Assembly: GCF_032854445.1 (NCBI RefSeq)
Contig: NC_088298.1
Coordinates: 2,660,160 to 2,724,159 of the forward strand
Reading direction: 5' to 3'
Source: Liolophura sinensis
Taxonomy: Eukaryota; Mollusca; Polyplacophora; Chitonida; Chitonidae
Length of the DNA stretch: 64,000 bases
Shown: positions 1-11,800 of the stretch, piece after piece
Layout of the letters: every line of letters begins with the position of its first letter
Numbering within the stretch: position 1 is the stretch's first letter
The notes under the pieces: generated by a model
The model's database searches: none
What the model saw: only the letters and a program-made list of their open reading frames with translations
What the model was told of the DNA's origin: nothing
Position numbers and translations under genes: made by a program

Positions 1-236
1 TCAGTCAATAATACATGTGGATTGTATGTGATGACAGCTCAGCATTTTTAGTAATTCCAGACTAACATCACTGCATTGTTTACCTAATTATACTTAATCT
101 TACATATTTAATACTTTTTACGCATATACATGGCGACTCGAAATCAACATTAACTGAAGTAAACTGACAAGAGACCGTATTTCATGGATTACATGTGACC
201 ATTTGCTAGGTATAACAATGTGGTCACTGTTCTGGT
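1..236 (-). repeat. Left arm of dispersed repeat D (minus-strand copy)
   Basis: Reads, in reverse, like the + strand copies at 930-1290, 38840-39480 and 62680-63180: a TAGGTAA-type block (here TTTACCTAATTATAC), an ACTAACATCACTGCATT block and the end of a core that contains the TGGTCAC/GGTGAAATAC motifs. The copy continues into the expanded array at 237-776. Confidence 0.5.
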
Positions 237-776
237 TTGAATATGTATACTGTACGTCTATCACGCTGTCGTCGCTGCTCTGGTTTGACTCTGTCTACTG
301 TACATCTATCACGCTGTCGTAGCTGTTCTGGTTTGACTCTGTATACTGTACATCTATCACGCTGTCGTCGCTGTTCTGGTTTGACTGTATACTGTACGTC
401 TATCACGTTGTCGTCGCTGTTCTGGTTTGACTCTGTCTACTGTACGTCTATCATGCTGTCGTCGCTGTTCTGGTTTGACTCTGTATACTGTACATCTATC
501 ACGCTGTTGTCGCTGCCCTGGTTTGACTCTGTCTACTGTACATCTATCACGCTGTCGTCGCTGTTCTGGTTTGACTCTGTATACTGTACATCTATCATGC
601 TGTCGTCGCTGCTCTGGTTTGACTGTATACTGTACGTCTATCACGCTGTTGTCGCTGTTCTGGTTTGACTCTGTATACTGTACATCTATCATGCTGTCGT
701 CGCTGTTCTGGTTTGACTCTGTATACTGTACATCTATCACGCTGTCGTCGCTGCTCTGGTTTGACTCTCTATGCTG
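237..776 (-). repeat. 48-bp minisatellite, about 11-12 units
   Basis: Tandem units of 48 bp, some 42 bp through loss of a hexamer, built on TCTGGTTTGACTCTGTATAC and CATCTATCACGCTGTCGTCG. In reverse it matches the CCAGAG..CGACGACAGCGTGATAG core of dispersed repeat D, so this is an amplified internal segment of that element. The 48- and 42-bp periods are multiples of three, which explains the open frames on both strands; no gene is supported. Confidence 0.9.
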
Positions 777-924
777 CATGTAGTTTTTTTTATATTTTAT
801 TTTATACTTTAATATTGTCCACTGGGATGGCCTTTCAGGAAATGACATTTCATCACTATAGTTTTCCAGTATCGATTCTGCCCATCATCACACTTTAGTA
901 GGACAGCACCGCAAACGTCAGACT

Positions 925-1290
925 GCATGTACAGGTAAAGACGTACACCATAATACTAAAACCAGAGGAGCGACGACAGCGTGATAGCTGGCAAAATCGT
1001 CACACGTAAGCAGTGAAATACGGTTTCTTGTTAGTTTACCTAAGTCAGGGATTTATTTTAACTGTTCATTTAAATGCACAAATAGCATTCAATTTACTCG
1101 CTATCTAGCAGCATGACTTAAGCAGAATTAGGTAAAAAAAATCAGTCATCTTAGTTGCAATTTATTAGACGTCACTGGTCTTGAATTACTCAAAAATATT
1201 GTGCTGTCATCAGATTTAACAACGTCACATTAAAACAATGTTAAGGGACAAGGCCTCTTGGACGCTCAGTCCGCCAGCAGAATGACAACT
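925..1290 (+). repeat. Dispersed repeat D, + copy
   Basis: Contains in order AAAACCAGAGGAGCGACGAC, GTGATAGCTGGCAAA, CACACGTAAG..GTGAAATACGG, a TTTACCTAAGTCAGGGATTT block, GACTTAAGCAGAATTAGGT and a GACGTCACTGGTCTT block. The same order recurs at 38840-39480 and 62680-63180. No coding capacity and no clear termini were seen. Confidence 0.6.
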
Positions 1291-1399
1291 TTGCTTTCCA
1301 AGGTGTTAACCAGTTACAACATCCAATAGTAATCTTTATCTACACGTATATATGTAGGCTATTTGATATTGGGGGAAATTGATCTGAACGGTCTCTTAA

Positions 1400-1557
1400 T
1401 TTTATTTATTTATTTGATTGGTGTTTTACGCCGTTCTCAAGAATATTTCACTTATACGATGGTGGTCAGCATTATGGTGGGAGGAAACCGGGCAGAGCCC
1501 GGAGAGAAAACCACGACCATCCGCATTCTGCTGCAAGACTTTCTCGCGTGCGGCCAA
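1400..1557 (-). mobile_element. SINE A, 3'-half fragment
   Basis: Minus-strand copy: (TTTA)n tail, TTGATTGGTGTTTTACGCCG, TCAAGAATATTTCACTTATA, then the CAGCATTATGGTGGGAGGAA and GGGCAGAGCCCGG blocks. The tRNA-related head is missing. Confidence 0.85.
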
Positions 1558-1619
1558 CTGAACCACGAAGGCCCCTCTATTATTTTCAACGTGTTTAAAA
1601 GAAAAGGCTACACATGATA

Positions 1620-3760
1620 TAACCTGAATTATTTATGGGCGAAAAGGTCGCAGGCGTGCCTTTTCTGACGTACTTGGTAACATCATGTTAGAGTAACCTT
1701 CAAACACGATTTCGCATCACTCGTACCCCATGTACATGTGGTTAAAAGTCAAACCAGGGTTTGGATGACGTAAGCGGAAACAAACGCGCCCTGGGGTTAT
1801 AGAATTATCTCGGGGCTGATTGGATAAAACTGATTACATGCATGATGCCGCTTTTCGGGTTGTCTCAATGTGCTTGATTTTGCTTACTATGAACTGCAAT
1901 CTCTCGGTTGTGCGACATCACAAAAGTGAAATGGTATTCTTTCAAACTTCCTCTGGGACACATCGACGTTTGATCTAAAACCTGATCATTCTTTGGCACA
2001 CGCTTGTACCGTCAAACAACAGTGCATCTTGGGGCCTCGGGCCATTCGGCCCTCGTGCATCAAACAATTACCGGTGCCTAATTAGCAGCAGTGGCAAGCC
2101 AATCACGGCGTAACCCTTTGTGGTTTACGTAGATATATGGGTATTGTACCATACAAGACACCCCTGTGTGAATATTTGCTCTGGGCTGGTCGGTACCATT
2201 AGGCCATGTATGCAGAGCTGTTCAAACACCATTAAAGAAACACAGACTCGTGCTTTCGTAATTACTCGTATCAACAGCGTTCCCCACCGCAGGGCATTTA
2301 ATCTGTTGCCAGGTCTATACATATGTACCTGTGTGCTTTGATGTGTAACGGAAACCTCTTTTATTTGTCTCATTTTAGTCTCAGTTGGTTGTTGTCCAGT
2401 CATCAGAGCATGTAGTTATTTCCTCGTACATCCCGCAGCTCATCATATGTGTATATATGGAGTCTATAGAGCTAATCAGTACGTTTGTTCGTTTGTTTTG
2501 TTTGCTGGTGCTTGGGGTGAACGTATAACAACAGTGTGTTTTGTGGCAGGTCGTTCTCAGAGACAAAATCGTTCTCGCACACAGATAAACAAAGCTTCTA
2601 AAAAATCAGTTGAATTACATGCTGGACAAACAGATGTACAAACAGATTCAAGTTTTCCAAAGCATGTGCGTTTTTAATTACCTATGTATGAGGAAGTTTG
2701 TCTCTGAAAGCAAACAAAACGAAGCTGGAAGTTGGCCTAGGTGAGATTATATGACCAGTTGTGACGTTTACCCTTGTTTTAGTATTTTATTTAATTCATT
2801 GTTGTTTTACCACGTATTCAAGAACATTTCATTTACAAGACGGCAATCAGCATTATTGGGGGGGGGGGGGGGCAGGCTGAGTATAAGTAGAACAACAAAG
2901 ATGGAATCTCAACGATCCCATTGGATGAGAGCCCCTTGGCCCATTGCACTGTGGTATAGTCTATTTTCTTTTAGCCTGTCGCATATAATCAGCTGTCATA
3001 CTCGCTACCACAATTGCCTTTAATTAGTGACATGTAACAATACAAGCTCTACACATGGATATCTTTGAAGTTCATATTATTGCAAGGGAAAATGAAGTTA
3101 GAACACTTTTCTAATTCATAGCGTTAAAGTCCAAAAGCTCGGTTTGGAAGGCAAGAATCCAATGCCTCGTTTGACGTCATAATTATTTAAAAAAAAGAAA
3201 CAGTGCCATACTGGATATTGGCGGAGTTCAACATGTTTTGACTGAGAATGACACCATCCTATCGGTTTTACTGTGAACTCTGTTTCTGACACTACCATAT
3301 TTGAAACTGTTTAGACGTTTTAGAATATTAAAACCTTAATAAATGAATTTTATTTTATCTCTTGGAGTATACGATCTCTTGGCAGTATGGTTGTGGAGGT
3401 GGATGTTGGGAAATTAATACGATGTAGTCTATTCGCAAAGAGAGTAGTGTAGGTTGTGTTATTGCGCGGAGTTTGTTCTAAACGCTTGTTGGTGCAGCTA
3501 TTGTAAAACAAACTACTCTCCACCCCAAAGTCCAGCATTGTCCAGTAGTATTCTAACTGCATTTTGTTTGTAATAATATAGACGTCCCATCATATTAATA
3601 TGCAGAGGTTGGGTTGTTACATGTCACTCACTAAAAGCAATTTTGGTAAGATGTATGACTGATTTTAAAGACGCTTGAAAATAGGCGACCGGCTAAAAGA
3701 AATAGCTAATAGTTCGCTAAACACGAAGCCACGGAAGCCCTTTCCTGGTTTAGGTCTTAG
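1620..3760. other. Unassigned DNA with one SINE fragment
   Basis: Apart from the SINE fragment at 2776-2874 I see no exon-like, RNA-like or clearly repeated sequence here. The small open frames on both strands have no recognisable similarity. Confidence 0.4.
2776..2874 (-). mobile_element. SINE A, degenerate fragment
   Basis: Diverged tail and GTTTTACCACGTATTCAAGA, CATTTCATTTACAAGACGGC blocks, ending in a long G run where the normal GGTGGGAGG block would be. Confidence 0.6.
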
Positions 3761-3765
3761 CAATC

Positions 3766-3846
3766 TCACCCCACCCCAAATCCAACCCATCCCCCCACCC
3801 CCAACCCATCCCACCCAACCCACCCCCTCCCCCCAACCCATCCCGC
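3766..3846 (+). repeat. C-rich low-complexity tract
   Basis: About 80 bases made almost only of C, A and T with many runs of three to six C (repeats of the type CCCAACCCATCCC). The complementary strand has multiple G3+ runs, compatible with G-quadruplex formation, and the C strand with an i-motif. Confidence 0.8.
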
Positions 3847-3917
3847 AGAAAAATGTACCTGAAGTTGTGGGCAAAAATTAAACGGTGACAGTATGATGTA
3901 TGTATGCATGTATGTAT

Positions 3918-4262
3918 ATATACTAGGGGTTTAACGTCGTACTTAACAATTTTTCCGTCATATAGCATCGTGAGGTCATCTGGAGTGTGTACATATTCTG
4001 TGTTTGCTTGTGGCAAGGCGAGTCTATGCCGTCAAAGTCCTCCGGTGACTGAAGTGTCATGGCGAAGACACCAGACATAACACCCCACCCAGTCACATTG
4101 CCCTGACACTGGGTCAACCAGTTTTGTTTCCTGGCTTTAACTTCACAGTGCTGAGCACTAAGCGAGGCATGAACAAATCTTTGGTATGACCGGAGCCGGT
4201 TTGATCCGGTGTCTTCCGATTTCGAGGTTGACGCTCTAACCATTAAGCTACCAAAGCGGTCG
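3918..4262 (-). mobile_element. tRNA-derived SINE B, nearly full length
   Basis: Read on the minus strand, the head GGTAGCTTAATGGTTAGAGC is a polymerase III box A and GATCAAACCGG a degenerate box B, followed by a ~250-bp body and the 3' end GTTAAGTACGACGTTAAACC. A related 3' end occurs at 63889-63913. The structure is that of a tRNA-derived SINE rather than a functional tRNA gene. Confidence 0.75.
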
Positions 4263-4264
4263 AC

Positions 4265-4645
4265 AGTATGAAGATAAATTCATCTCATGCTAACTTGGTG
4301 TGATGATAACTTGATCCAATGATGATTTCATCCAGTGATGATCTGTCTTAATGATGGCTCAATGAGCTGTCCCAGTGATAAATAGCTTTGATGATAATTT
4401 GGCCCAATGATGATCTGTCCGAATGATAAATTGCTGTGATGATAACTTGGTCCAATGATGATCTGTCCGCAATGATAACTTCCTGGGATGATGACTTGGT
4501 CCAGTGATGATCTGTCCCGATGATAACTTTCTGTGATGATAAGTTGGTCTAATGATGATCTGTGCTCATGATAACTTTCTGTGATGATAACTTGGTCCAG
4601 TGATGATCTGTCTTAATGAAAACTTGGTCCATTGATGATGTGTGC
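4265..4645 (+). repeat. Degenerate GATGATAACTTGGTCC-type tandem repeat
   Basis: Loose repeats alternating AATGATGATCTGTCC and GATGATAACTTGGTCCA, with a period near 60 bp and many differences. It grades into the more regular 35-bp array that follows, so one probably gave rise to the other. Confidence 0.8.
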
Positions 4646-5312
4646 TCATGATAACTTACTTGCTCCGACGATAGCTTGTTTTCATGATATTTACTTGCTC
4701 CGTCGATAGCTTGTTTTCATGATATTTACTTGCTCCTACGATAGCTTGTTTTCGTGATATTTACTTGCTCCGTCAATAACTTGTTTTTATGATATTTACT
4801 TGCTCCTACGATAACTTGTTTTCATGATATTTACTTGCCCCGTCGATAACTTGTTTTCATGATATTTACTTGCTCCGACGATAGCCTGTTTTCATGATAT
4901 TTTACTTGCTCCGACGATAGCTTGTTTTCATGATATTTACTTGCTCCGTCGATAACTTGTTTTTATGATATTTACTTGCTCCGACGATAACTTGTTTTCA
5001 TGATATTTACTTGCTCCTACGATAACTTGTTTTCATGATATTTACTTGCTCCGATGATATTTACTTGCTCCGACGATAGCTTGTTTTCATGATATTTACT
5101 TGCTCCTACGATAACTTGTTTTCATGATATTTACTTGCTCCGACGATAACTTGTTTTTTATGATATTTACTTGCTCCGACGATAACTTGTTTTCATGATA
5201 TTTACTTGCTCCGATGATATTTATTTTGCTCCGACGATAACTTGTTTTCATGACATTTACTTGCTCCGTCGATAACTTGTTTTCATGATATTTACTTGCT
5301 CCGACGATAACT
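4646..5312 (+). repeat. 35-bp satellite, about 19 units
   Basis: Unit TTACTTGCTCC(G/T)(A/T)CGATA followed by (G/A)CTTGTTTTCATGATAT. Point changes at the CGACG/CGTCG/CTACG position define subtypes. Two shortened units (near 5047 and 5209) repeat GATATTTACTTGCTCCGA only. Confidence 0.92.
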
Positions 5313-5319
5313 GACTTTC

Positions 5320-6150
5320 CAACATCATCGAAAACTACTTCGAATGATTGCTTCTCTTTGCATGATTCCGTCCTGGTTTCTTACTTCATATACTTTGTTA
5401 GCTCTTTGATGGTTTGTGTTAAACGTTGCTTAGCAGTTGGTTTAGCGATTATTGACCTGAATTGTCCATTTTGGTTGACGGCTGGTACACGAATGCCGCA
5501 TAAATCCACGAATCGGAATATGTTTGTTACATGTTTCACATTGGCAATTAGCTTTGTGTAGTGTCCATCCACTATAATACACATTTAGTTCAGCTATCAG
5601 GGTGTGTCTACCTTGCAGCGATCTACCTTGCATTTACAGGTGTCAAAATCAGTTTCACTGTGGTCGGCCTGTACCACTAATTATTTACCATCTATGTGGG
5701 AGAAGTTACACGTTTTAGCAATAACCCGTGTAGGCTTAGCAGCTTAATGGTTGTTATGGCATCGATTTTAGTGTCATGTTAGAATTGTGTGCTTGCACAA
5801 TTAATGGTGCAATAAGCCGTGAGTGAGTGTTAAATAATGAAAGTGAAAACACACGCACAAAAACACAGGGTGAATCCTTGGGTGGAAAATGAATAATCAC
5901 GTGCCGTAAGCTACGTGATGAAGACCTCTATCATGATTGACGTGTGTGTGATGTTTTGATGACGTATGCTTGCGTGACGTCAATACACAGAATTTGGGTT
6001 TGTTTTTGAAACGAAGTTCAAGTCTTTATTAGCAGGGAGTCAAGAGCTGTGCAAATGTGTTTCGCTTCCACTGCCAGCCGCCTCTAGCTTCGCATCGTTC
6101 CGTGAACATTATATGGTTCGCCCTTGATCATGCCCACTTCACAAACATTT
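5320..6150. other. Unassigned DNA
   Basis: No exon, RNA gene or repeat recognised. Open frames at 5358-5633 on both strands overlap each other and have no recognisable features. Confidence 0.35.
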
Positions 6151-6152
6151 AA

Positions 6153-6216
6153 CGATTTATTTATTTATTTATTTATTTATTTTATTGCTGTTTTACGCCG
6201 TACTCAAGAGCATTTG
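6153..6216 (-). mobile_element. SINE A, short 3'-end fragment
   Basis: (ATTT)n tail plus GTTTTACGCCGTACTCAAGA, truncated directly afterwards. Confidence 0.75.
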
Positions 6217-6547
6217 TGTTGGTTCAGTCGCCGTTATGAACAGGACAATCTTCTATACTCTCTCCATGACAGACTATTCGAATCTATCGACTCCACGCTC
6301 TGCCAAAAGACACCTGGTTTCTGATAGGTGTGAGAAGTGATGTAATCCATGCTAGTCAATAACCGTTCCGTCCGTTTGCCTTGGCGAACTATTACAAATT
6401 TTCATGGGTCGAAATATAGGTGCATGTGTCTTCGTGGATGTGAAGGACACAGAGGCAGGGTGTTGGAGTGCTTAGTCTGGAATTCCTGACAAAATAAAAA
6501 CTACTCCAGTAATACCTGGTATCACCGATTGGCCACATCTGGACCAT

Positions 6548-6692
6548 AATATATTCATCTATTTGATTGGTGCTTTACGCTGTATTCAATAATATTTCAC
6601 TTATATAATGGCGGCCAGCATGAAAGTGGAGGGAAATCCAACACAGCCCGGGGAAAGTCATTACTATCCGCAGGTTGCTGCAAGACCAACCA
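6548..6692 (-). mobile_element. SINE A, 3'-half fragment
   Basis: TATTTGATTGGTGCTTTACG, TATTTCACTTATATAATGGC, CAGCCCGGGGAAAG and CCGCAGGTTGCTGCAAGACC blocks in the order expected for a minus-strand copy. Confidence 0.8.
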
Positions 6693-7914
6693 TAGTCTAC
6701 GCACTAAAATTCCGATCTCTGTCAACTAATTTGGTAAGATTTGGTTCATTAGTCACATTTCCACTTACAACAAAAACTTATTATGGCTTACGATGGTACG
6801 GTTGTTTCTATTGGCCATTCTGGATTATGTAATTAGCCATCTTTATCAGATTTGTAAGCTCTTTCAGCAGACGTAATGGACGGAAAGCTAAGGTCACTGC
6901 ATGAGAAGAGCAGCAATCTTCGATATTTTCCCACATCAGTGTCATTTTCTGGGCCTTGGTGAACAGAGTGCTTGTGACAATTGTGACCCAGCGATATATT
7001 TGACAAGCACACAACACCAGTACAAACAGGAAGTTGTCACATAAAAGAAAAAAAAATGCCACCCAACAAAGCAGCGTCCAAAGAATAACCCACTGTTCTA
7101 TCATTTTTTAAAGATATTTACATCTTTTGCATGTTACAAGACATTTTATTTCATTGTTATTAAAACAATATCCCAATATCTATCTTTTCGTAGTTGTAAT
7201 AAAATGGACCCTCCAACCCAACACCTTCTCTCCCGCCTCAAACCCTTTCGATAAATATTAATTTGGTCCTTTGGCGATTTTTAGGGGTTATTTTTAGGCC
7301 TCATCTAGCAACTCATTTGGATGAGTTGCTAGCAAACACAATTGATCGCCTTGTACCGTGTGTGTGTGTGGGAGGAGAGGTTTAGGGTTGGGGCAGTTGT
7401 GGTGAGGGGAGGGGTAGATTTATTGGAGGGGGGGGGGGGCATGTGACAAGTTTTTCATTGACGTGCCAAAGGTCGGCGGTTTATTCTGAACAGTTTGATT
7501 TCCTGTGTATATTTCCTAGCAGCTACATCGCAACAGCTGCATGTACAACGTTGTAGGATAACGCTGGTAGAATTTCTCAACAGGATTAATAATTTACAAT
7601 ACCGGAAAACAACTTGGTCGCCCGTGGCAAGCTATGGTGACAAGCCTGAACGAAGCCGGAGACGGTGAATAATTTAACAATCGGTAGGAAATATCGCCTA
7701 CATTTAAGCACAGTAGGCGATATTTTGTCTTCCGCGACACCTGTGCGATGTTAAGTATTAATGACGCCTTCGTATCCAAAAGCAGCTGGATGTCAACAAC
7801 AATCTATATGCTTACCAGGCCAACAAATAAGAAATATGGAAGCCCATTGCGGTCATCGCTCCCGCGGAGCCCTTTACTGTGTACTTGACCAGGAGAGAGG
7901 CGCTTCATTCCATC

Positions 7915-8015
7915 GTTAAGGTGGCGCATCGCTCTCCACAGTTAAGTTGGCACATGGCTCTTCGCAGTAAAGTTGGCGCAGAGCTGTTCACCGTTAAGTT
8001 GGCGCATCGCTCTCT
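7915..8015 (+). repeat. Short ~31-bp tandem repeat, four units
   Basis: Four imperfect copies of GTTAAGTTGGCGCATCGCTC with spacers of about ten bases. No other feature is recognised between 6700 and 9560 except a TG run near 7361, a G run near 7428 and C-rich stretches at 9350-9380. Confidence 0.6.
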
Positions 8016-9559
8016 TTTTGAAATGTATGAGTCGACAACGGTACAAAGGCATATTTTATGTTTATGTCTTGCAACGACAGAGGAAAAATCAACGTCATGT
8101 AAAATGGCGTGGATCGTGGGTTTGTACATTCACAGCTTGATCGGATGACAAGGCAAAATTTTAGTCATAAATATATCGCATTCCAGTTATTGTTTTACAC
8201 ATGCGCATTCAACAAGTTTATGCTTACCAGATGCATTAAAAATCAATATCGCTGAAAGCGACAGCCGAATTTCTTGTCTGTACAAGCTTAAGCCGTTGAT
8301 CAGAATGTCGGGTTTTTAACTAAAATATACACCTTCCGATGAAAGGTACGCAGAGCATATATGTAAACCACACGTATCACAGTAGTCAGTGGAGTTTGTA
8401 CAAAGAAAAACCTTGCAAAAAGCAGTAGCTACATGTATAGTACAACTCCCCGTCATGCGTTTCCGGAAGTCGATATTTAACGAACAAAATGCGTTGACGA
8501 CTGTGATTAAATTCACAAAAAGGGAGAGAAAAGCGCCATTTTACATTAAACTATTTTTCTCATCTTTGACCGACAGAGCGACACCAGAGCGTTGGCCTGA
8601 TGTCAATTGATGCATCAAAAGCAGAAAAGCACGCCATTTCATACCTGAACTGGAATGGTTCTTTCTTCTCTCAATGTCACACGGCAACAATGCGACGTCA
8701 CACGACAACAATGCGACAAAACATTACTTGATTTATAATATGGTGTATATCTGTTATGCAAATGAAGGACGAGGGAGCGACAGAACGATAAAAGGGAATT
8801 GTCGCGTTTCAGCCGATCAGCTTCAAGCCAATGTGCTCACCGATTCGGATGCAACTCTCGCTATTTCCTTAGGTTTGCTGAGGCTTTCAGCCAGGTGGTT
8901 CACTACGGGCTTACTTCGGACCCTTTACCCATAAATCTAAAAAGAACCTGAAGTGGAAATTTCTCCAGTGAGAAATTACGTCTATACTGTCTATACAAAG
9001 ACTATACTATACCGTCTATACAAAGACAGGGGCCTTGTTTGATATTAAGACGTGATCGTCCTCCACCCGTTACCTGTTTGTTTGCTTTCCAACATTACGC
9101 TGTGTTTATCTGCACGTCACACGCGTAGCGAAGTTCCTCTGTAATTTGTCAAACGTCAGTGGGTTTACCTGGGTTACTCTGGTTTCCTTCTAACCAACAA
9201 TAAAATCAAATCAAATCATGAAGTTTACCAGGTGCCCTTCGAGGGGCAGTGGTTTTATACGCTAAATCAATATATACTATAAGCATATAAATCAGTAGTG
9301 ATTACTGGTTTTGGAACAACCGCAAGAACCGTTAGTTCCAAGAGGAAGCCCCTTCCCTCCCCCGCTCCCCCTCCCATCCCCAACATTGTTACCTATGAAG
9401 TTATATGAGCTAGCAGTAGTTGCCAAAGCCATATAGGTTAACTTGTATTGCTAAGCTCTTTTTTACTTACGGACAGAAATTTGTAGCATTTCATCGCCCC
9501 ATCCCCTCCCACCCCATATCGCATGACTGCATTTCTGCATTTACGAATTTCCATGAATC

Positions 9560-10030
9560 CGTAATGGTTTACAATGCCATATAGGTTAACTCGCTGGCTA
9601 AGCCGTTTTTTTGTTTTCGTTTTTGTTTTGTTTTTTCACTATCGTGATGTGGATTGTATAGCCAGTCATTTTGTTGTGTGATTTCAGCCCTCAATGATAA
9701 ATCCGCCAGCTTTGTCTATAGTGATCGAGATTGTAATCGTGGCCTTCACAATAATGGCTGACCTCCATTGTTTGAGCAGCACACATAAACAACGACATCT
9801 TCCTATACACAGCGTTGTTAACTCAGAGTCCTGCAGCTTCATGTTGGCAGAATTGAGAGTGTGTTTGGCTCGTTTCTGTTTGAATATAAGAGTATATCAA
9901 CAGTCATTGCGTGCTCACAGTATGGCCATTGCCAGGATGTCCGTGTGCGAATGGATGTGGGGGCTCGTGTGCAAAAAGCGACGGGGAATCCCATTTTATC
10001 GAGGATTCTGAAGCGGATTCACACGCACGC
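9560..10030 (+). repeat. Left arm of a ~400-bp inverted repeat pair
   Basis: Matches, in reverse complement, 11035-11505. Shared stretches include GTGGCCTTCACAATAATGGC, AGAATTGAGAGTGTGTTTGG and AGTATATCAACAGTCAT, in the same order. Identity looks roughly three quarters by eye. Either a foldback-type element or two opposite insertions of one repeat. Confidence 0.7.
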
Positions 10031-10118
10031 ACCCACCCACCCACCCACTCTTCCCCCACGCCACACACACACACTGACCCCCCCGACCCCCCCCCCCCCA
10101 CACACACACACACTCCAC
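10018..10118 (+). repeat. CA/C-rich simple sequence
   Basis: CACCCA, CACACA and C-run microsatellite ending just before a SINE A copy. Frames through it are low complexity and not coding. Confidence 0.85.
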
Positions 10119-10122
10119 TCTA

Positions 10123-10369
10123 GGGGGCCTCCGTGGCTCAGTGGGGGTAGCGCGTTAGCGCAGTGTAATGACCCAGGAGTCCTCTCAGCAATGCGGTCGC
10201 TGTGAGTTCAAGTCCAGCTCATGCTGCCTTCCTCTCCGGCCGTACGTCCTGAAGGTCTACCAGCAACCCCGGGCTCTGTCCGGTTTCCACCCACCATAAT
10301 GCTGGTCGCCGTCGTATAAGTGAATATTCTTGAGTAGGGCGTAAAACCACAATCAAATCAATAAATAAG
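10123..10369 (+). mobile_element. SINE A, full-length
   Basis: Head GGCCTCCGTGGCTCAGTGGG (box A region), GTGAGTTCAAGTCCAGCTCA (box B), body with GGGCTCTGTCCGGTTTCC, ACCATAATGCTGG and the 3' end TATTCTTGAGTAGGGCGTAA with AATAAATAA tail. Structure shows a polymerase III tRNA-like promoter and no coding sequence. Confidence 0.9.
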
Positions 10370-10689
10370 CATACACTCATACATATATCCCATTATGACA
10401 TGACAGACGTGTCAGTTGGTCAGAATAACTTCTGACCTAAGATGGGTGGTTTATCCTAGCACTCCAGTTGTCCCCAGCCGTAATGTACTTGCCGCCATCG
10501 TAGAAATGAAGACGTCTTGGCTTTAAACACTCCTCACAGCGCACGCGCCGCTCTCAACGCTCGCTGAACATCACTGTCTACCATTAAAGAGGTAATGTCA
10601 TCCCGCCGACCTCTAAAAGCAAGTCATCAATAAAATTGTTTCAGATGTTCGTTAGCACCATGTTTGAAATACAGAGAATGCATGTGTGT

Positions 10690-10860
10690 CAAGGCAAAGG
10701 TTGAGAGAGAGTGTTTTCTGTTTTTTTACCTCACCGTGACCTGAGTGACCTTGGTGTAGTTTAAGATTCTGTACAAAATTCGCTAGTGGTGGCAGTGAAA
10801 GCAAGCGTACCTGGACAAACCTCTTAACTATAAAGCCACAGTCGAAACAGCGAGAGCTGG
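10690..10860 (+). mobile_element. MITE B fragment
   Basis: Contains CCTCACCGTGACCTGAGTGA and ATTCGCTAGTGGTGGCAGTG, the right half of the inverted-repeat element seen complete at 19478-19828. Confidence 0.55.
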
Positions 10861-11034
10861 ATTGACCACGTGACCTCGCTGGTTAAGTGCTTGATAGTCG
10901 CACTGAGCCAGCCGTTTAACCATATGAACTGTAATGTTTGAGGTTATAGCGTTACCTTCGAAACGTTAACTGTGCTTTGCCTATCTATGGGCATTCTTAT
11001 GTGCTGCCTCCATTTGTATATTTACTGAATATTA

Positions 11035-11505
11035 TTTGACCGACTTCGTGCCTGTGAATCAGCTTCAGAACTATCGATAAAATGTGATTTGCCGTCGCTT
11101 TTTTACACGCGAGTCCCCACGCCCATTCGTCAACAGCGGACGGCCATCCTGACAATGGCTATACTGTGAGCACGCTATGACTGTTGATATACTCCTGTAT
11201 TCAAACAGAGACAAGCCAAACACACTCTCAATTCTGCCGATACCAAACAGCAGAAATCTCAATTAACAACTCTGTACATAGGAAGATCTCATGTTTATAC
11301 GTGCTGTTCAAACAATAAAGGATCAGCCATTATTGTGAAGGCCACGATCTCAACCTCGATCACTACAGACAAAGCGGACAGATTTATTATTGATTGATGA
11401 AATCACACAAATTGACTGGCCATAACTGTCTACTCTGTGGTAATGGGACAAAAAACGGTTTAGCCAGCGAGTTAACCGGTATGGCACTGACAACTGATTC
11501 ATATA
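11035..11505 (-). repeat. Right arm of the ~400-bp inverted repeat pair
   Basis: Reverse-complement partner of 9560-10030, with the same block order. The 1-kb interval between the arms holds a CA-rich tract, a SINE A copy and a MITE B fragment, but no transposase-like frame. Confidence 0.7.
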
Positions 11506-11639
11506 AATTCATAGATACAGTAACAGCAGGGGATGGGATGGGCTTCTGGAGGTTGGCTTTTCTGCATTGATTGAGCGTATAAAACCAGCGCCATCTCATA
11601 AGTTTCATGTGATAAGCTTCGCCTAAAAAACTCCAGGGT

Positions 11640-11800
11640 ATAATTTGATTTGATTGTTGTTTAACGCATAGAGAAGACTTTTTTTCTTATACCATGGCGA
11701 TCAGATTTATGGAGGAAGCCGGAGGTGACCGGAATATACCATCGACCTTTGGCAAGTAACTGATGCAAAATGTGCACATAACTTGCTGGTGGAAGACGAA
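11640..11800 (-). mobile_element. Possible SINE-like fragment
   Basis: GATTTGATTGTTGTTTAACG followed by a CTTATACCATGGCGATCAG block recalls the 3' end of molluscan SINEs on the minus strand but is clearly different from SINE A. From 11800 to 13230 nothing further is recognised. Confidence 0.4.

Noticed and set aside
4180-4262. tRNA gene on the minus strand
   Set aside because: Box A and B are present but box B is degenerate, the acceptor stem does not pair convincingly and the sequence runs into a SINE body.
4646-5312. CRISPR-like array
   Set aside because: The 35-bp units are contiguous without unique spacers, and the window is clearly eukaryotic.
9694-10205. Overlapping frames of 105 and 114 codons
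   Set aside because: They lie in one arm of the inverted repeat and the CA-rich simple sequence; the second arm has a different broken frame, so the similarity is at DNA level.
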